64,000 nt of DNA from Glandiceps talaboti (GCF_964340395.1 NC_135552.1:441001-505000); one strand, 5' to 3'. Positions 11,941 to 23,410 are shown, counted from the stretch's first letter. Numbers and translations: made by a program. Notes: generated by a model not told the origin, from the sequence alone.

Positions 11941-11962
11941 GGTGCATTATTTTTGGTAAGGG
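11928..11962 (-). repeat. Right terminal inverted repeat of the 4.87-kb element
   Basis: Reverse complement begins CCCTTACC and ends in the shared CCGGGTGCACCCG block; it is followed directly by the ATT duplication and the LINE codons for WIH. Confidence 0.75.
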
Positions 11963-11965
11963 ATT

Positions 11966-12612
11966 GTGTATCCAACGACCAATTTTTCCTGTGATACCAT
12001 GTGCTTGTATCTTAGCATCCAGTCTTACATGGGGTACTTTGTCAAAGGCCTTGCTGAAGTCTAAATATGCAATATCTACCGGATTTCCTTCATCAATATA
12101 CTTTGTTACATAATCGAAAAACACCAGTAAATTTGTCACACAAGATAGACCTGTGGAGTCATGATGGGTGAATGGCTAGCGTGACCGGCTTGGAATCTAC
12201 AGGTTGCAGGTTCGAGCCCCGTCGCTGCCTGCTGTTTGTTTCTGAGTGGCTAAAGTCCTTGGGCAAGATTTGAACCATGACTGTGCCTCAGTCAACCCAG
12301 CTGTATAACTGGGGACCTGGTAGGATGTAGGTTGCAATGTGAAGGCTTTAATCCTATGCACTTAAATGGCTGCAATGGATTGTATGCTCCCCAGGGAGTT
12401 GAGGAAGACTAAAGGGCCGTTGTGCCATTCTGATCCGAGCCAGGGGTAATAATTGTAAAGCGCTTTGAGCACGGAGTGGGAAAGCGCTATATAAGAAACC
12501 AACATTATTATTATTATTACCTGCCGTAAATCCATGTTGACTGTCCTTGATAAGCGAATAGTTCTCTAAATGTTTGACTATGGTATTTCTACATTGAAAA
12601 TAACAGTGTCGT
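11966..12612 (-). pseudogene. LINE reverse transcriptase, N-terminal part interrupted by a SINE
   Basis: Minus-strand 12612-12524 reads RNTIVKHLENYSLIKDSQHG then FTAG. After the SINE, 12148-11966 continues with SCVTNLLVFFDYV and the catalytic DFSKAFDKVPH box, then the GITGKIGRWI block. This is the missing upstream half of the RT at 6110-7089. The first fragment starts abruptly, consistent with 5' truncation. Confidence 0.8.
12154..12518 (+). mobile_element. tRNA-derived SINE, copy 1
   Basis: The head 'gtcatgatgggtgaatggct' carries an A-box-like stretch and, about 30 bp on, a B box GGTTCGAGCCC matching GGTTCRANNCC. The body ends 'aaagcgctatataagaaac' followed by an ATT repeat. ACCTG occurs at both edges (12149-12153 and 12519-12523), a 5-bp target duplication inside the LINE RT. 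A second copy lies in reverse orientation at 26494-26915. Confidence 0.9.
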
Positions 12613-12615
12613 GTG

Positions 12616-13247
12616 GAATAGTTGTAGAATATATATTATGACAGTTGGACCCTGAATACACAACACTTTGAAAAACAGACAGACTAAAAATGAAGAATGT
12701 ACATCTGCCCTATACATTTGAATGCTGATCTAGGTACTGAGAAAATGGTACTGTGAGTGACTGTAACATATAGTGCTTTGGTTCGGGATGACCCAGATGC
12801 TCATAGATATGTGACTTCACGACATAATCATAGAAGTGAGGCCTGTTATCGAGAGAATACGAAGAGTATTTCACTGGCACTGCGGTCAGAATTTATAGCA
12901 GAAGGTCTGTGGAGAAATGGGGGGGGGGGAGCAAAAAATTGGAGGTTTCAAGGGGGAGAGACATGGAAATTCTTATTGTCTGAAAGGGGAGGGGCACTAA
13001 ATATTTAGCTCATGATTTGAAACAAAGTACACCTCAGGGGTGGCCGTTTACCGAGTACATTTGAACATTTCTTGCAGCTTTGCCACAATGAATTCGAAAG
13101 CCTACAGTCAGTGATAAGACAGGTGACTACCATATGAAATAATGTGTTTGTGTATGCCTTAATCTCTTCTGTCTGTCTGTCTGTCTGTCTGTGTCTTTCT
13201 CTGTCTGTCTGTCTGTGTCTTTCTCTGTCTGTCTGTCTGTGTCTTTC

Positions 13248-13288
<41 letters not shown>

Positions 13289-13378
13289 GTCTTTCTCTGT
13301 CTGTCTGTGACTGACTGACTGTGTCTGCCTGTCTCTATCTGTGTCTTGTCTCTGTGTCTCTGTGTCTCTCTCTGTGTC

Positions 13379-13419
<41 letters not shown>

Positions 13420-14266
13420 GTTTTATGTCAGTAAATGACCTCCTTATCCTTATCCTTAATAGCCTTATCTTTATCCTTAATATCCTTATTATAAAAAACG
13501 CACACCATGAGAGGGGAACCCCTCCCATACCCTCCCCACAAGCTATCATGGGTGATGCTGTTTCTGCCCAAATCAAAATTGAAAGAGAAAACCCTGCTGG
13601 CTAAGTATTTCAAAGTGTAGGTTACAGCCCAATGTAAGACATTTTGTTGCATCTATTTGGGTAAAGAAATCTCTTATATTGACGGACACTTAAGTCGATT
13701 GTCACTTTTATTTTAATGCTGTGTACCATATAGTTGTAGGGAAGTGGGGGGTGGGGGGGTTATAATTATACATATTAAAATGTGTTGGGGGCTACAAAAA
13801 TTATTAGGTTTTTTCAGGGGGGGGGGGGGTGCTATGAAATTTTTTTGACCAAAATATTTTCTACCCCCCCCCTCTCCCGGTAGTAAATTCTGACCGTAGC
13901 CTTATGTGATGAATAGCCATGACATTACCCAACCCAATGATTCATAGGATGCTTTAAAGTTCCACAAAGATCTTGTAAACATTTGCCATTTGAGATGAGG
14001 GACATACATGTGGGTATAATAAATAACAGTTGATGGCACAGGTTCCTGCAACATGACAATCAGGCAAACATATTACATTCACTGATAACTTACACTCAAA
14101 GTTGTTATACATGATCAACTTTATTTCTGGAGTATGATCTGCTCATCAGTATATGAACAGAAGGATGACTGAATGTCTGAATAAATGAATGTATTTATGA
14201 ATGACTGAATAAATGAATGAATGAATGAGTGAGTGAATGTATATGTATGTATGTATGTATGTATGA
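12616..14266. other. Non-coding, with a (TCTG)n tract and G/C homopolymers
   Basis: 13164-13420 is a TCTG/TCTC microsatellite; G runs occur at about 12920 and 13740-13830 and a C run at about 13865. ORFs within the tract are repeat translations. An AATG/GTAT microsatellite at 14200-14265 forms the left edge of the hAT insertion. No gene seen. Confidence 0.6.
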
Positions 14267-14728
14267 CAGGGCTCAAAATTAGTGGTATTCTCGTGTCAAT
14301 TGACTACCAGTTTTTCCAAAATGACTACCAAGTTCGAAAACTGGTAGTCACCCTTTACTACCACGAAAATCCTGCCGAATGCGAAGGCCTGCTAACAGGC
14401 CAGACAAGTTGACAATGTAGCGTCTAAAGCTATGTGTGTGTTCGATATCGCTTACTTTGTAGCGAGTAACGATGGCCTGGTAAAATAAACAAAATATGTG
14501 TAGCTTATATGTGATATTACAAAGCGATAGCATCTAGTCAAAACGCAACACTTTATTTGATTTCATGACTGTTTCATTGTCCTTTCCATGTCACTGTTGC
14601 AATCGACATTATATAAAACTTAGGAAAATATATATACGGAATAAAGTCATTCTCCCGCCACTAATTGCGAGGGTAATAGTCATTCAATAGTATTGTAGTT
14701 ACCACAGTTTACTGGAAGGACGAGTATT

Positions 14729-16735
14729 TTGAGTCATTTCCGTCGTTTATCGAAGCCCTTAGCAGAGGAGACATCGAGGGACACGAGTCAAGGGGGAACA
14801 ATGGCTGAAAATGATGCTACTGCCACTTCAGTGGACTCAGATAATGTGGCGAAAAAACACAGAACAGTTGATAACAGCAATGGTGGAAATGCCTCGAAAA
14901 AGACTAAAGTTATCAGGAAATTCAACAAATCGTGGGTTAATGGAAGGGAAACCTGGTTGAAATTTGATGACAACAAAAATGCTATGTTATGTACCATTTG
15001 TCCACGTAGTGAATCGTCTGCTTTTACTAGTGACCAAGGTTGTATGAACTTTCGCGTTGAAACATTACGCAAACACGAACTAAGTCAGAGTCATAAACGA
15101 AAGAAGTGCTATAAATTAAACCCACAACCAATAATATCACATATCGTCAACATGGATCAAAAGTGGTTACAGCGGCTTGATATTTTGTTCAGAACCGCAT
15201 ACTATAATTGTGAAAAACGAAAAACCTTTCAGTGATTTCGCCAAACTCCTGACGCTCCAGGAGTGCAACAATGTCAAAGTCGGTGATATATATATCGAAA
15301 CGACAAACAGGCAGTTGTCTTCATTAACTTCATCGCACAAATATTATGCAAAAATCTAAAAAAATCGAGAGTAATTTGTATTCTGTTTTGAATGATTCAT
15401 CCACCGATCGCTCTGTTGTCGAGGAAGAAATCGTGTATGTTCGAATATTGGAAGGCTGTAGACCAAGAACCGTGGAAGAGCAGAGGCAATTATTAATGCC
15501 ATAGACCGAGCTTTCCAAAGCAGGTTGGAAATGACAGAAGGAGATTAGAAAAACAATTTGGTTGGTATGGCCACTGATGGTGCCGCCGTCATGGTCAGGT
15601 GTCACTACGCGAATACACATAGATGTACCTCATTTAGATAGTAATAGTATACACTGCACTGCGCACAGACTAGAACTTTGCTTAAAATCTGCATTGAAAG
15701 CACTGCCATGTTGCGCGAGGATTGAGGACTTTCTGGTTCACATTTTCAAGTTTTATAATAATTCGCCTCGTAATTATGCAGCTTTAAAACAATTTGCATT
15801 AGCCGTAGGAGTAACTATCATCAAACCTAGTAATGTGTTAGGTACATGTTGGATAGAGCACCACAGACGCGGAATTGATGCTATTATAAGGGACTGGCTA
15901 CCGCTTGTAACTCATATGCAAGATATCGTAACGCCTGGCAGTGACCATACCAACGATTCCAAGTGTAAGGCAAGAAACTGACCGACTTCGCTTTTGTCAA
16001 GTCTTTGTATATACTGCTTGATGTTTACAGAGTACTCTCTCGACTGTCTCTCTTGTTCCAGAAAAATGACACGTCTCTCGAAAGTGTCCAGTATTACAAC
16101 AAGCAATTGACAGCCTTCGATTGATAGCTGAAAATCCTTGGCCATCCGAAACTGCATATAATGAAATACTAGTTGCGAATGGAGCCGAAGCTATGATTTT
16201 TCATGGCGAGATTCCATTGAACATAAACAACAGACGTGGTAATCAGAACGCCGATCCCATAGAATCGAAAGTCAGACTTGTGAATGGGTGCACTGAACAG
16301 ATAAACATGCGTTTCCGCTCGTTCCACGAAGATCCCATCCTTGTCGCAACTAAAGTACTCGACCCAACTAATTGGCCCAGAGACCATGAACAGTTACGAA
16401 ATTACGAAGATGACTGCATAAATACTCTAGTCGCCCATTTTCAAGACCTTCTTTGCCAGCAAGATAACTACAACGAAGACGAAGTAATCATTGAGTGGAC
16501 GGGCCTGAAAAACGTTGTTACCGGAATTTTGGCTGTTAATCCGGACTTGAATTTCTTTGGCAACACATTCTCCTACAAAATCAACCTGAATTTCGTAATA
16601 TAATGTCAGTCGTAAAGGTTGTACTACTAATTCCCATTCACACGAGTGAATGCGAGAGAGGCTTTTCAATCATGGGGCGCATAAAATACAGAAACATTGT
16701 CGGATTTGATCAGAATTTCGCTGGATGGACCACAA
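14729..16735 (+). pseudogene. hAT transposase of the ZNF862/KIAA1586-like kind, broken by frameshifts and stops
   Basis: The first segment (14729-15235) has an acidic and basic leader and then a zinc-finger-like domain: WLKFDDNKNAMLCTICPR with a later LRKHELSQSHK, giving the C..C..H....H pattern of a TTF-type finger. The frame shifts near 15215 into NEKPFSDFAKLLTLQ. The catalytic region survives as MATDGAAVM (15566-15592, in the frame after a stop) and at 15700-15930 (FLVHIFKFYNNSPRN). Segment 16121-16603 carries VLDPTNWP. The hAT dimerisation block reads VVLLIPIHTSECERGFSIMG near 16618-16677. At least four frame disruptions make it non-functional. Role when intact: cut-and-paste transposition. 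Confidence 0.8.
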
Positions 16736-18683
16736 CTTGAAAGATTTGACCCAAGACCTGCCATTAAACGCTGGTTTCATTGTGCCCAATGTAGGCGTTG
16801 ACCTGATATTTTACCATACGGTCAGCGAGGCGAACAAAACAGTAGTGACGATGATGCATGAACTTGAATAGGGAGATGCACACACGATGATGACATGGTT
16901 AAGTTTCTCAAATGAAGAAATTAGTTTAAACTTTACCAGCAACTAGTTTTGTGGAATAATTTTAAGTGTTACCGCTGTTTACATTTGTCTAGGACAACAA
17001 CATGCGTCAGATCGACGTTATTGACCTCAGCGTCCTGTGAAAAGTTTATTTGTTTTTATTGAAATTTCCAAAGTGAGTACGCTGGCCTACATTGCCTGTC
17101 AACAGAGTCTCAGACTGTAACTTTGTCTGGCTTACATGCCAGCCCACGTGATGAATTTGGTTATGCATGTCTGTCATTCTAATTAGATACCATCAATCAT
17201 TCATGAGATACAGTGTTGCAACCCAAACGTAGTTAGCTAGTGAGTGACATTTGAAGTTACAACTGTGAATCAATCTGGACGTCTTGTGGATATGGGTAGA
17301 AACTATGAAACAGTCAATCAATCAATCAATCAGTCAGTCAGTCAGTAAATGAATAAAATTATCAGGATCAATGAATTTTAACATACCTAACAAAAGTAAC
17401 ATATTTTAAATTTTATTTCTGTAAATCGCTCAGTAACTCTGTGTGTGTGTCACTGAATGGATTTAAAAGTATGAGTTAATGCCAATAAATGATGACTCAG
17501 AGACAAGATGTGCCGTTAAAGAAGGGGGGACGAGCTCCACGTGCAGGTGTCGTAGCAAACAGCCATGTCGTGAAGCCACTCGCCTGTCCTGTTTGAGTGA
17601 CGGCACGTCATGGAAGGCGTGGTACCCGAGTGTTGCCAGCCACCAGCGGGTGCATGTACTGTGAACAGGGCGGAGCATTGGGTGTGCGAGTCTCGCACTG
17701 CCATGGTCTGTGCCCCACATGCCTGATGGTTACAGCCAGCGAGCCCTGTGGCGGCAGCCACCCAAATTACTTTGTTATGGTTGGTGTGGTGTTGGCTGGC
17801 ATGCCCTTTGGTTTTTTGGTAAATGTGGTATGACAGTTGGGGCATGCATAGATCTTCTATAGTTGCACACCTGAAAGAGACTTTATGCAATGTAGTTAAT
17901 TATAGTAATCAGGGTGCCAATCGTGCAACGTTAGATAATGGTCTACTCGTTAACTTGGTGTCCTTAGGAGTGATTGTCTAAGTCACGTTGCTTAGCGAAG
18001 TCCCATGTGTCACGTGTTTGATTTCCGGGGTTATGACATGTTCTCTTGTTGTACGCGTGATGCGGTAGAACTCCTGTCATGGGTACATTGCTCAGCTAGC
18101 AGGCTTCAGTGTCACAATGAGACATTATTCTCTATAATGGCATGACTGCCTGTTGGTGCCTGGCACCCTATTTTGCACATGACTGACCGTATATTTTGAA
18201 GGTGGAGAACTAGTGGTTCCTCACTGGCAAGTAATAACTGAAATATAAACGTTCCCTATCTGGGTTGTTCACATGCAAATGGTACATATTTGAATGATCC
18301 TGAGTGACACTCAATCAAAACAGCTGTCTGCAGGAGAATTTGTCACATTCTGAAAACCTTTTACATTCTATGATACCAACTGATCATTGATTTGCCACTA
18401 ATTAGTGAATCAAGTTTTTTGGGTAGGCAAGATGGTGACGTGTGTGTTTGGTGTTGTTTGTGCTCTTCTTCTTATTTCGATATTAGCTAATTTTGGAAAC
18501 CACAACCTCGTGAAAGTTTGTGTACCCAGTGAGTATGACCCACCCACCTTGGAAGACTTGTACATTAAGAAGAATGTTGCAAACACAAGCTTGTCTCCTC
18601 ACTAATTTCTGTAAGGTTTTTCAATTAAGAAATCAGAATTTTGCCGGGTGTGGTCCAGACCAGCCTCCGAGGCGGGAGACAAT

Positions 18684-18873
18684 GAGAGCGGGTACGGGTC
18701 CTGTGGATGGACTGATTGGCTATGAGCAGTGGACAATGGTGTCGTGCCTGGGATGGTACGTAAGGCTGTGTGGACCCTGAGAGCGGGTACGGGTCCTGTG
18801 GATGGACTGATTGGCTATGAGCAGTGGACAATGGTGTCGTGCCTGGGATGGTACGTAAGGCTGTGTGGACCCT
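18684..18873. repeat. Two near-identical 95-bp tandem copies
   Basis: The segment starting 'gagagcgggtacgggtcctg' and ending 'ctgtgtggaccct' is repeated head to tail with essentially no divergence, indicating a recent duplication inside the hAT element. Confidence 0.9.
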
Positions 18874-19674
18874 CTAGCCTCTCTTGTATGAAGGCATCCA
18901 GTCGGTCCTGGCTGCTGAAGGTGATGCTCATGACATTACTCGTTGCCGTGGATGGATCATCGGCCTGACGGTCGTTAGAAGTACTAGTTGAGCCAGAATT
19001 GTAGCGTGCGGGAGTCTTACGAGCTCTCTTTGGTCGGCTGCTAGCGTTGTGAGGCATCGCATGTTATAGTATTTATAGAACCAGTATACAATAGGACAGC
19101 TGGGATGAGTTGAGTGGTAGGCCGAGTTCTCTGGCAAATAAAATTTTTTGCTAGAGTGATGGTGCTTGTGTTCACGGTGCGAACGTTGGCAGTGAAAGGC
19201 TGAGTGAGGATGTGAATTGGTAATTATATATATTAATGTAATAGGAGAATAGTGTTTGGTTTCGGATTGCAGCCCGTGCAGTTGGTGGGAGTCATCCCCC
19301 TGGCATTAACCGCGAATATATGACTATGCTATAATCCCAACATATATTTTTTTATCTGTGTGTTATACCTAAATGTGTGTCAGTTTGAGGTTTCCAAGTG
19401 GACATTGCAAAATAAGAGCTTGGTACACACAATAATCATTTCTATGATACTCACCTAGTGTTTGGAGCACAGGTCAAGTGTTTGCATAATATGAATGTCA
19501 CTAATTGCAAGAAGGAAACTCAAGTGTTACCAGAACGTTTATTACTTAATGTTTTATGCATAAATTAATTAATGCTGAAAAAAAATGACTACCAAATCTT
19601 CCCTGTTGACTACCATTTTAAAAAGTGGTAGCCAAAGTGACTACCAACTAAAAAAGTTAATTTTGAGCCCTGGA

Positions 19675-19850
19675 CTATGTATGTGTGACTGTATGTATGT
19701 ATGTATGTATGTATGTATGTATGTATGTATGTATGTATGTATGTATGTATGTATGTATGAATGAATGAATGAAAGCAAATGTATAAATGAATGAATGAAT
19801 GAATGTGAATGAATGCATAAATGCATGAATGGATAAATGAATGAATAGAT
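19675..19850. repeat. (GTAT)n / (AATG)n microsatellite at the hAT right flank
   Basis: About 80 bp of GTAT units followed by AATG-type units. The same motif borders the left end of the hAT element at 14200-14265. Confidence 0.95.
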
Positions 19851-20331
19851 GAACAAAACCAATGGTGCAATGGCAATGTTTATTTCTTACAATATTTTGT
19901 TCCTAATTTGTGATCATCATTATCTTCTAATTATCAACCAAACGTACGTTATATATTGTTTTATTTCAAAATACATAAATTAGCCATGTTTGTAAGAATA
20001 ATGGTAATACTAGTCAGTGCTTTATTACAAGTACTTGCAATTTCCCTTCATTCCTGTAAAATTTATTTATTTATAGGAAACCGGAGTACCCGGGGAAAAC
20101 CTGTGTAGTATGGTACAGTCAAACTGAACGACACTCTTCTTACTTACAGTGTGGTCAATAGTTGATTTTCCGGTTCCAATATGAGGACGTCGCTTATGTT
20201 GTTAGATTTAAGGAAATAGTGCCTGTGATTAAAGTTGGTGATTAGATCATGTCTTCTAAAACCAAATTCTAACTAGACGAGAGCAACGTGTGATTGAATC
20301 CAAATATCAGCAAAGAATTTCATGGTTTTCA

Positions 20332-20391
<60 letters not shown>

Positions 20392-20479
20392 TACTCACAC
20401 AAAAACACATATACAATGGAACCATTTTAATGTTGTAATCTTTGAGTAAAAAGCGACAATAAGAATTGACCAAGAATCC
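19851..20479. other. Non-coding with a (CA)n tract
   Basis: (CA)n occupies about 20330-20400. No gene seen; the minus-strand ORF across the tract is repeat translation. Confidence 0.6.
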
Positions 20480-21735
20480 CTGTTATCTTTGTGAAATACA
20501 CCACCAATTTAATGGGAATGCATTTAGGTATGTATGGATGAAGAAATATTAAGCATACAATGATTCCATGAGTGAAATACAAATTATGTGTCAAAATGTT
20601 CATTTTTGGTCAAAAACTTATATCTCAAAAAGTACTTGGTCAGTGAGTCTGAAACTTGTTGAGATGTTTCTGAAAGTGTTATTCTGCAGATTTTCTTCAA
20701 AACATTTTGACACAACTGGCCCTAGCAACCATATGGCAGTAATTTTTTGGTCAAATGACAACATCTGGTAGGCAAGTGAGTAAACATTAAAAAAATGTAT
20801 GCAAATACACTAGCAACCATGACCACACCCATAGCAACAGCCAAACAGTCGTGTATTTCACAAAGATAACAAATCGAGTACTAGACAATTGAATAAACAT
20901 TCAAAAAATGTATGTAAATGTGCCTAGCAACAAGACCACGCCCATAGCAACAGCCAAATAATCATGTTTAACAGGAATAGAAAGACAAATGAATAAACAA
21001 ATGATCACATATATTGCGAAGATAGCAATGGGGATTAATAGAGAATTGAATAAACATTCAAAAAATGTATGTAAATATACCTAGCAACAAGACCACTCCC
21101 ATAGCAACAGCCAAATAATCACTTATTGCAAAGATAATATCACGAATTCATACACAAGTGAACAAAAACATACAAAAATGTATGCAAAATATATCTAACA
21201 ACATGACCACACCCATAGCAACAGCCAAACAGTCGTGTATTTCACAAAGATAACAAATCGAGTACTAGACAATTGAATAAACATTCAAAAAATGTATGTA
21301 AATGTGCCTAGCAACAAGACCACGCCCATAGCAACAGCCAAATAATCATGTTTAACAGGAATAGAAAGACAAATGAATAAACAAATGATCACATATATTG
21401 CGAAGATAGCAATGGGGATTAATAGAGAATTGAATAAACATTCAAAAAATGTATGTAAATATACCTAGCAACAAGACCACGCCCATAGCAACAGCCAAAT
21501 AATCACTTATTGCAAAGATAATATCACGAATTCATACACAAGTGAACAAAAACATACAAAAATGTATGCAAAATATATCTAACAACATGACCACTCCCAT
21601 AGCAACAGCCAAATGATAGCATATATCGTAAATATAGCAACATGGTTGGATAGGCAACTGGATAGTCATTCAGCAAATGAACACCTATTGTTAGCATTGT
21701 GCTACAGCGCCATTTGTGGTATTTTTTAATCTTGT
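20480..21735 (+). repeat. Family A repeat with tandem units and a 384-bp higher-order duplication
   Basis: A head section (20500-20780) is followed by roughly 100-bp units, each containing 'cccatagcaacagccaaa' and 'cattcaaaaaatgtatg'. A block of several units starting at 20841 recurs almost unchanged at 21225, a 384-bp period, so the array grew recently by multi-unit duplication. It ends near 'gtgctacagcgccatttg', the family's shared 3' end. Confidence 0.9.
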
Positions 21736-22839
21736 CGATAAGAAAAGGAGGTTGTAAGGTGACAAATAATGTTTCTGCAATCAGAGTACAAGATTTTAAT
21801 TGACTTAAATTCATATTTCGGCTTGACATTTAAATACTTTTTACACAAATTTAGAGTTTTTTCACAAACACTTGGTGTACTGCTCTGAGGATTAATAGTT
21901 TGCAATGGGATGTTTTAAGTCTTGTTACATAACTTTAGAAATATCGGTTCTAATGTTTCAAACGTTGCACCAACAATTAAACCTTTTATACTGCAACTTA
22001 AATGGTATCACTCGAAAATAAAGTTTGGGCCTCAAGAATGAACATTTTCGTTTTGCAAATTAATTTTCTACTGTAAAAAGAAAGTTTTTGTCACAGAAAT
22101 TGTAGTTTTTTCATTTTTGCTTTGATATTTTTATTTTGACCCAAAAAATTAATGTCTTGTCATATGAAAGAAAAGTTTCATCCTTGTATTAAATATTTGC
22201 TCTCAAAAATCAATTATTTATTCCACAAAATATTTAGTTTTCCTCTGTCTCCTGTGGGCCACTGTACTGAAGCAATAAGTAAGCACCAGTTTTGTCGACG
22301 GGAACAAGTTCATGAAATCATGGCGGTCAAAGTTGTACGAAGCCATACACGTTGAAGTGCGCTAACACTGTAACAGATGGCGAGTATTCTTGGACGGCAA
22401 AATACTGCAATCAGATCCAAAATAATTTTTATTTGGTCTGGTTTATTGCATTTAGATTTGAATTTCTGGTGAATTGAACTAAATCATTTTGTTTCATGTG
22501 TTTTACTTCTCGTTTGGAATGAAAGTAACAATGGCAATGTATTGTTAGTGAGAATGCAAGCAGTGCCACGAGAAAACATGTTTTCTCAAAAATGTACATA
22601 TGAAAGAATACAACCTTACCTGTTGCTAACTTGCTAACCGTCAAATATGCTTCTTTTGGACCTTTACCATGATGTTTGATTGTGGTGACATTATTTTGTG
22701 CCAACACCCATGGCTGTCACATGAAATCATTGTGGCAACTTAGCAAACATACACGTTAATGTAAAACGGTGTGTATTGCATGAGCGCATGTGCAGATGTG
22801 TTTTTTTATACGTATCATTCTTCCTTAAATAACATAATC
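21736..22839. other. AT-rich DNA, no gene seen
   Basis: No coherent coding, RNA gene or structured repeat found. Confidence 0.45.
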
Positions 22840-23165
22840 TGGTAGGCAAGTGAGTAAACATTCAAAAAATGTTAGTAAATACCCCTAGCAACCATGACCA
22901 CACCCATAGCAACAGGTGGTGTATTTCACAAAGATAACAATTCTTTGACAAGTCAACGGACATTCAAAAAATGACTGCAAATATATCTAGTAACATGACC
23001 AAACCCATATCAACAGCCAATTGATCGTTTATATTGCAAAGATAACAATAGGGTTGGACAGGCAACTGGATAATCATTCAGCAAATGAACACCTATACCT
23101 AGCATGGATCATGGGTAAATATTATTAAAAAGTGTACAGTTGTGCTACAATGTCATTGGCCCTAT
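22840..23165 (+). repeat. Family A repeat, short copy
   Basis: Contains three tandem units with 'accacacccatagcaaca'-type phrases and the family 3' end 'tacagttgtgctacaatg', but no head. Confidence 0.85.
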
Positions 23166-23354
23166 TCTTTACTAAAATGTTATTTGTCAGATATGCAACT
23201 TAATGTGTCATCAGAGAATCATACTATTTCATTGATAAAGAATATACACAAATAAGGTGTAATGTAAAGCAACGAAATGATATAAACGCAATTCCGATCC
23301 ATTTCAGTTAAATTGATATTCATTTGACCATGCTCTGTATGTTCTTTTCTTCAG

Positions 23355-23410
23355 TTCAGCGATACTTTACGTCTGGCAAACCGTTTTAAGAAAGTCTCAA
23401 TTCCAATCGA
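23355..23410 (+). CDS. CATSPER4: CatSper4-like channel, N-terminal cytosolic exon
   Basis: Acceptor TTTTCTTCAG and donor GA|GTAAGT bound 56 nt reading FSDTLRLANRFKKVSIPI, ending in phase 2. It joins in frame to 27428-27467. The segment is amphipathic and basic, suitable for the cytosolic N-terminus of a six-helix channel. The assignment depends on phase continuity and orientation with the later exons, not on motif recognition of this piece alone. Confidence 0.6.

Larger units (their letters stand above)
7093..11962. mobile_element. 4.87-kb inverted-repeat DNA element inserted in the LINE, with exon-like cargo
   Basis: Both ends interrupt the same LINE RT codon neighbourhood (WIHN on one side, WLSDR on the other). 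The left end begins CCCTTACTAAAATTCTG and the right end, read in reverse complement, begins CCCTTACCAAAAATAATG; about 26 of the first 35 positions agree, including an identical CCGGGTGCACCCG. ATT flanks both ends (7090-7092 and 11963-11965), a 3-bp target duplication. Inside each end are arrays rich in GTGCACC. The centre carries short open segments with consensus splice sites on the minus strand and one plus-strand ORF. I see no catalytic transposase motif. A 3-bp duplication occurs in several superfamilies (Harbinger-like and CACTA-like among them), so the superfamily is undecided; it may be non-autonomous. Confidence 0.75.
6040..12612 (-). mobile_element. 5'-truncated CR1/L2-like LINE, split by a SINE and by an inverted-repeat element
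   Basis: Three minus-strand pieces form one reverse transcriptase reading order: about 12612-12524, 12153-11966 and 7089-6110. The first break is a tRNA-derived SINE flanked by ACCTG; the second is a 4.87-kb inverted-repeat element flanked by ATT. The 5' end stops inside the RT near 12612, as expected for target-primed truncation, and there is no endonuclease domain. The 3' UTR runs to about 6040. Nesting order is therefore LINE first, then the two insertions. The assignment to a jockey-superfamily clade (CR1/L2/Rex-like) rests on the C-terminal region and is approximate. Confidence 0.8.
14267..19672 (+). mobile_element. hAT-type DNA transposon, about 5.4 kb, decayed
   Basis: The left end CAGGGCTCAAAATTA is the reverse complement of the right end TTAATTTTGAGCCCTG (14 of 15 positions), a terminus typical of hAT elements. 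Both ends carry several direct and inverted copies of TGACTACCA, probably subterminal transposase sites. The flanks are GTAT microsatellite, so the expected 8-bp duplication cannot be read cleanly. The first half holds transposase remnants; the second (about 16900-19500) holds no recognisable gene and may include unrelated inserted DNA. Confidence 0.8.

Noticed and set aside
12160-12235. Functional tRNA gene
   Set aside because: The A/B-box region is the head of a SINE: it occurs twice in the window, with a long body and ATT tail, and no cloverleaf with a proper anticodon arm was evident.
13127-13576. 149-codon minus-strand ORF (DRQTDRQT repeats)
   Set aside because: Translation of a TCTG microsatellite.
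17463-17890. Overlapping ORFs of 60-124 codons on both strands
   Set aside because: GC-richer patch inside the hAT element with no recognisable protein and frames open on both strands at once.
19610-19876. ORFs reading HTYIHTYI
   Set aside because: Translation of GTAT repeats.
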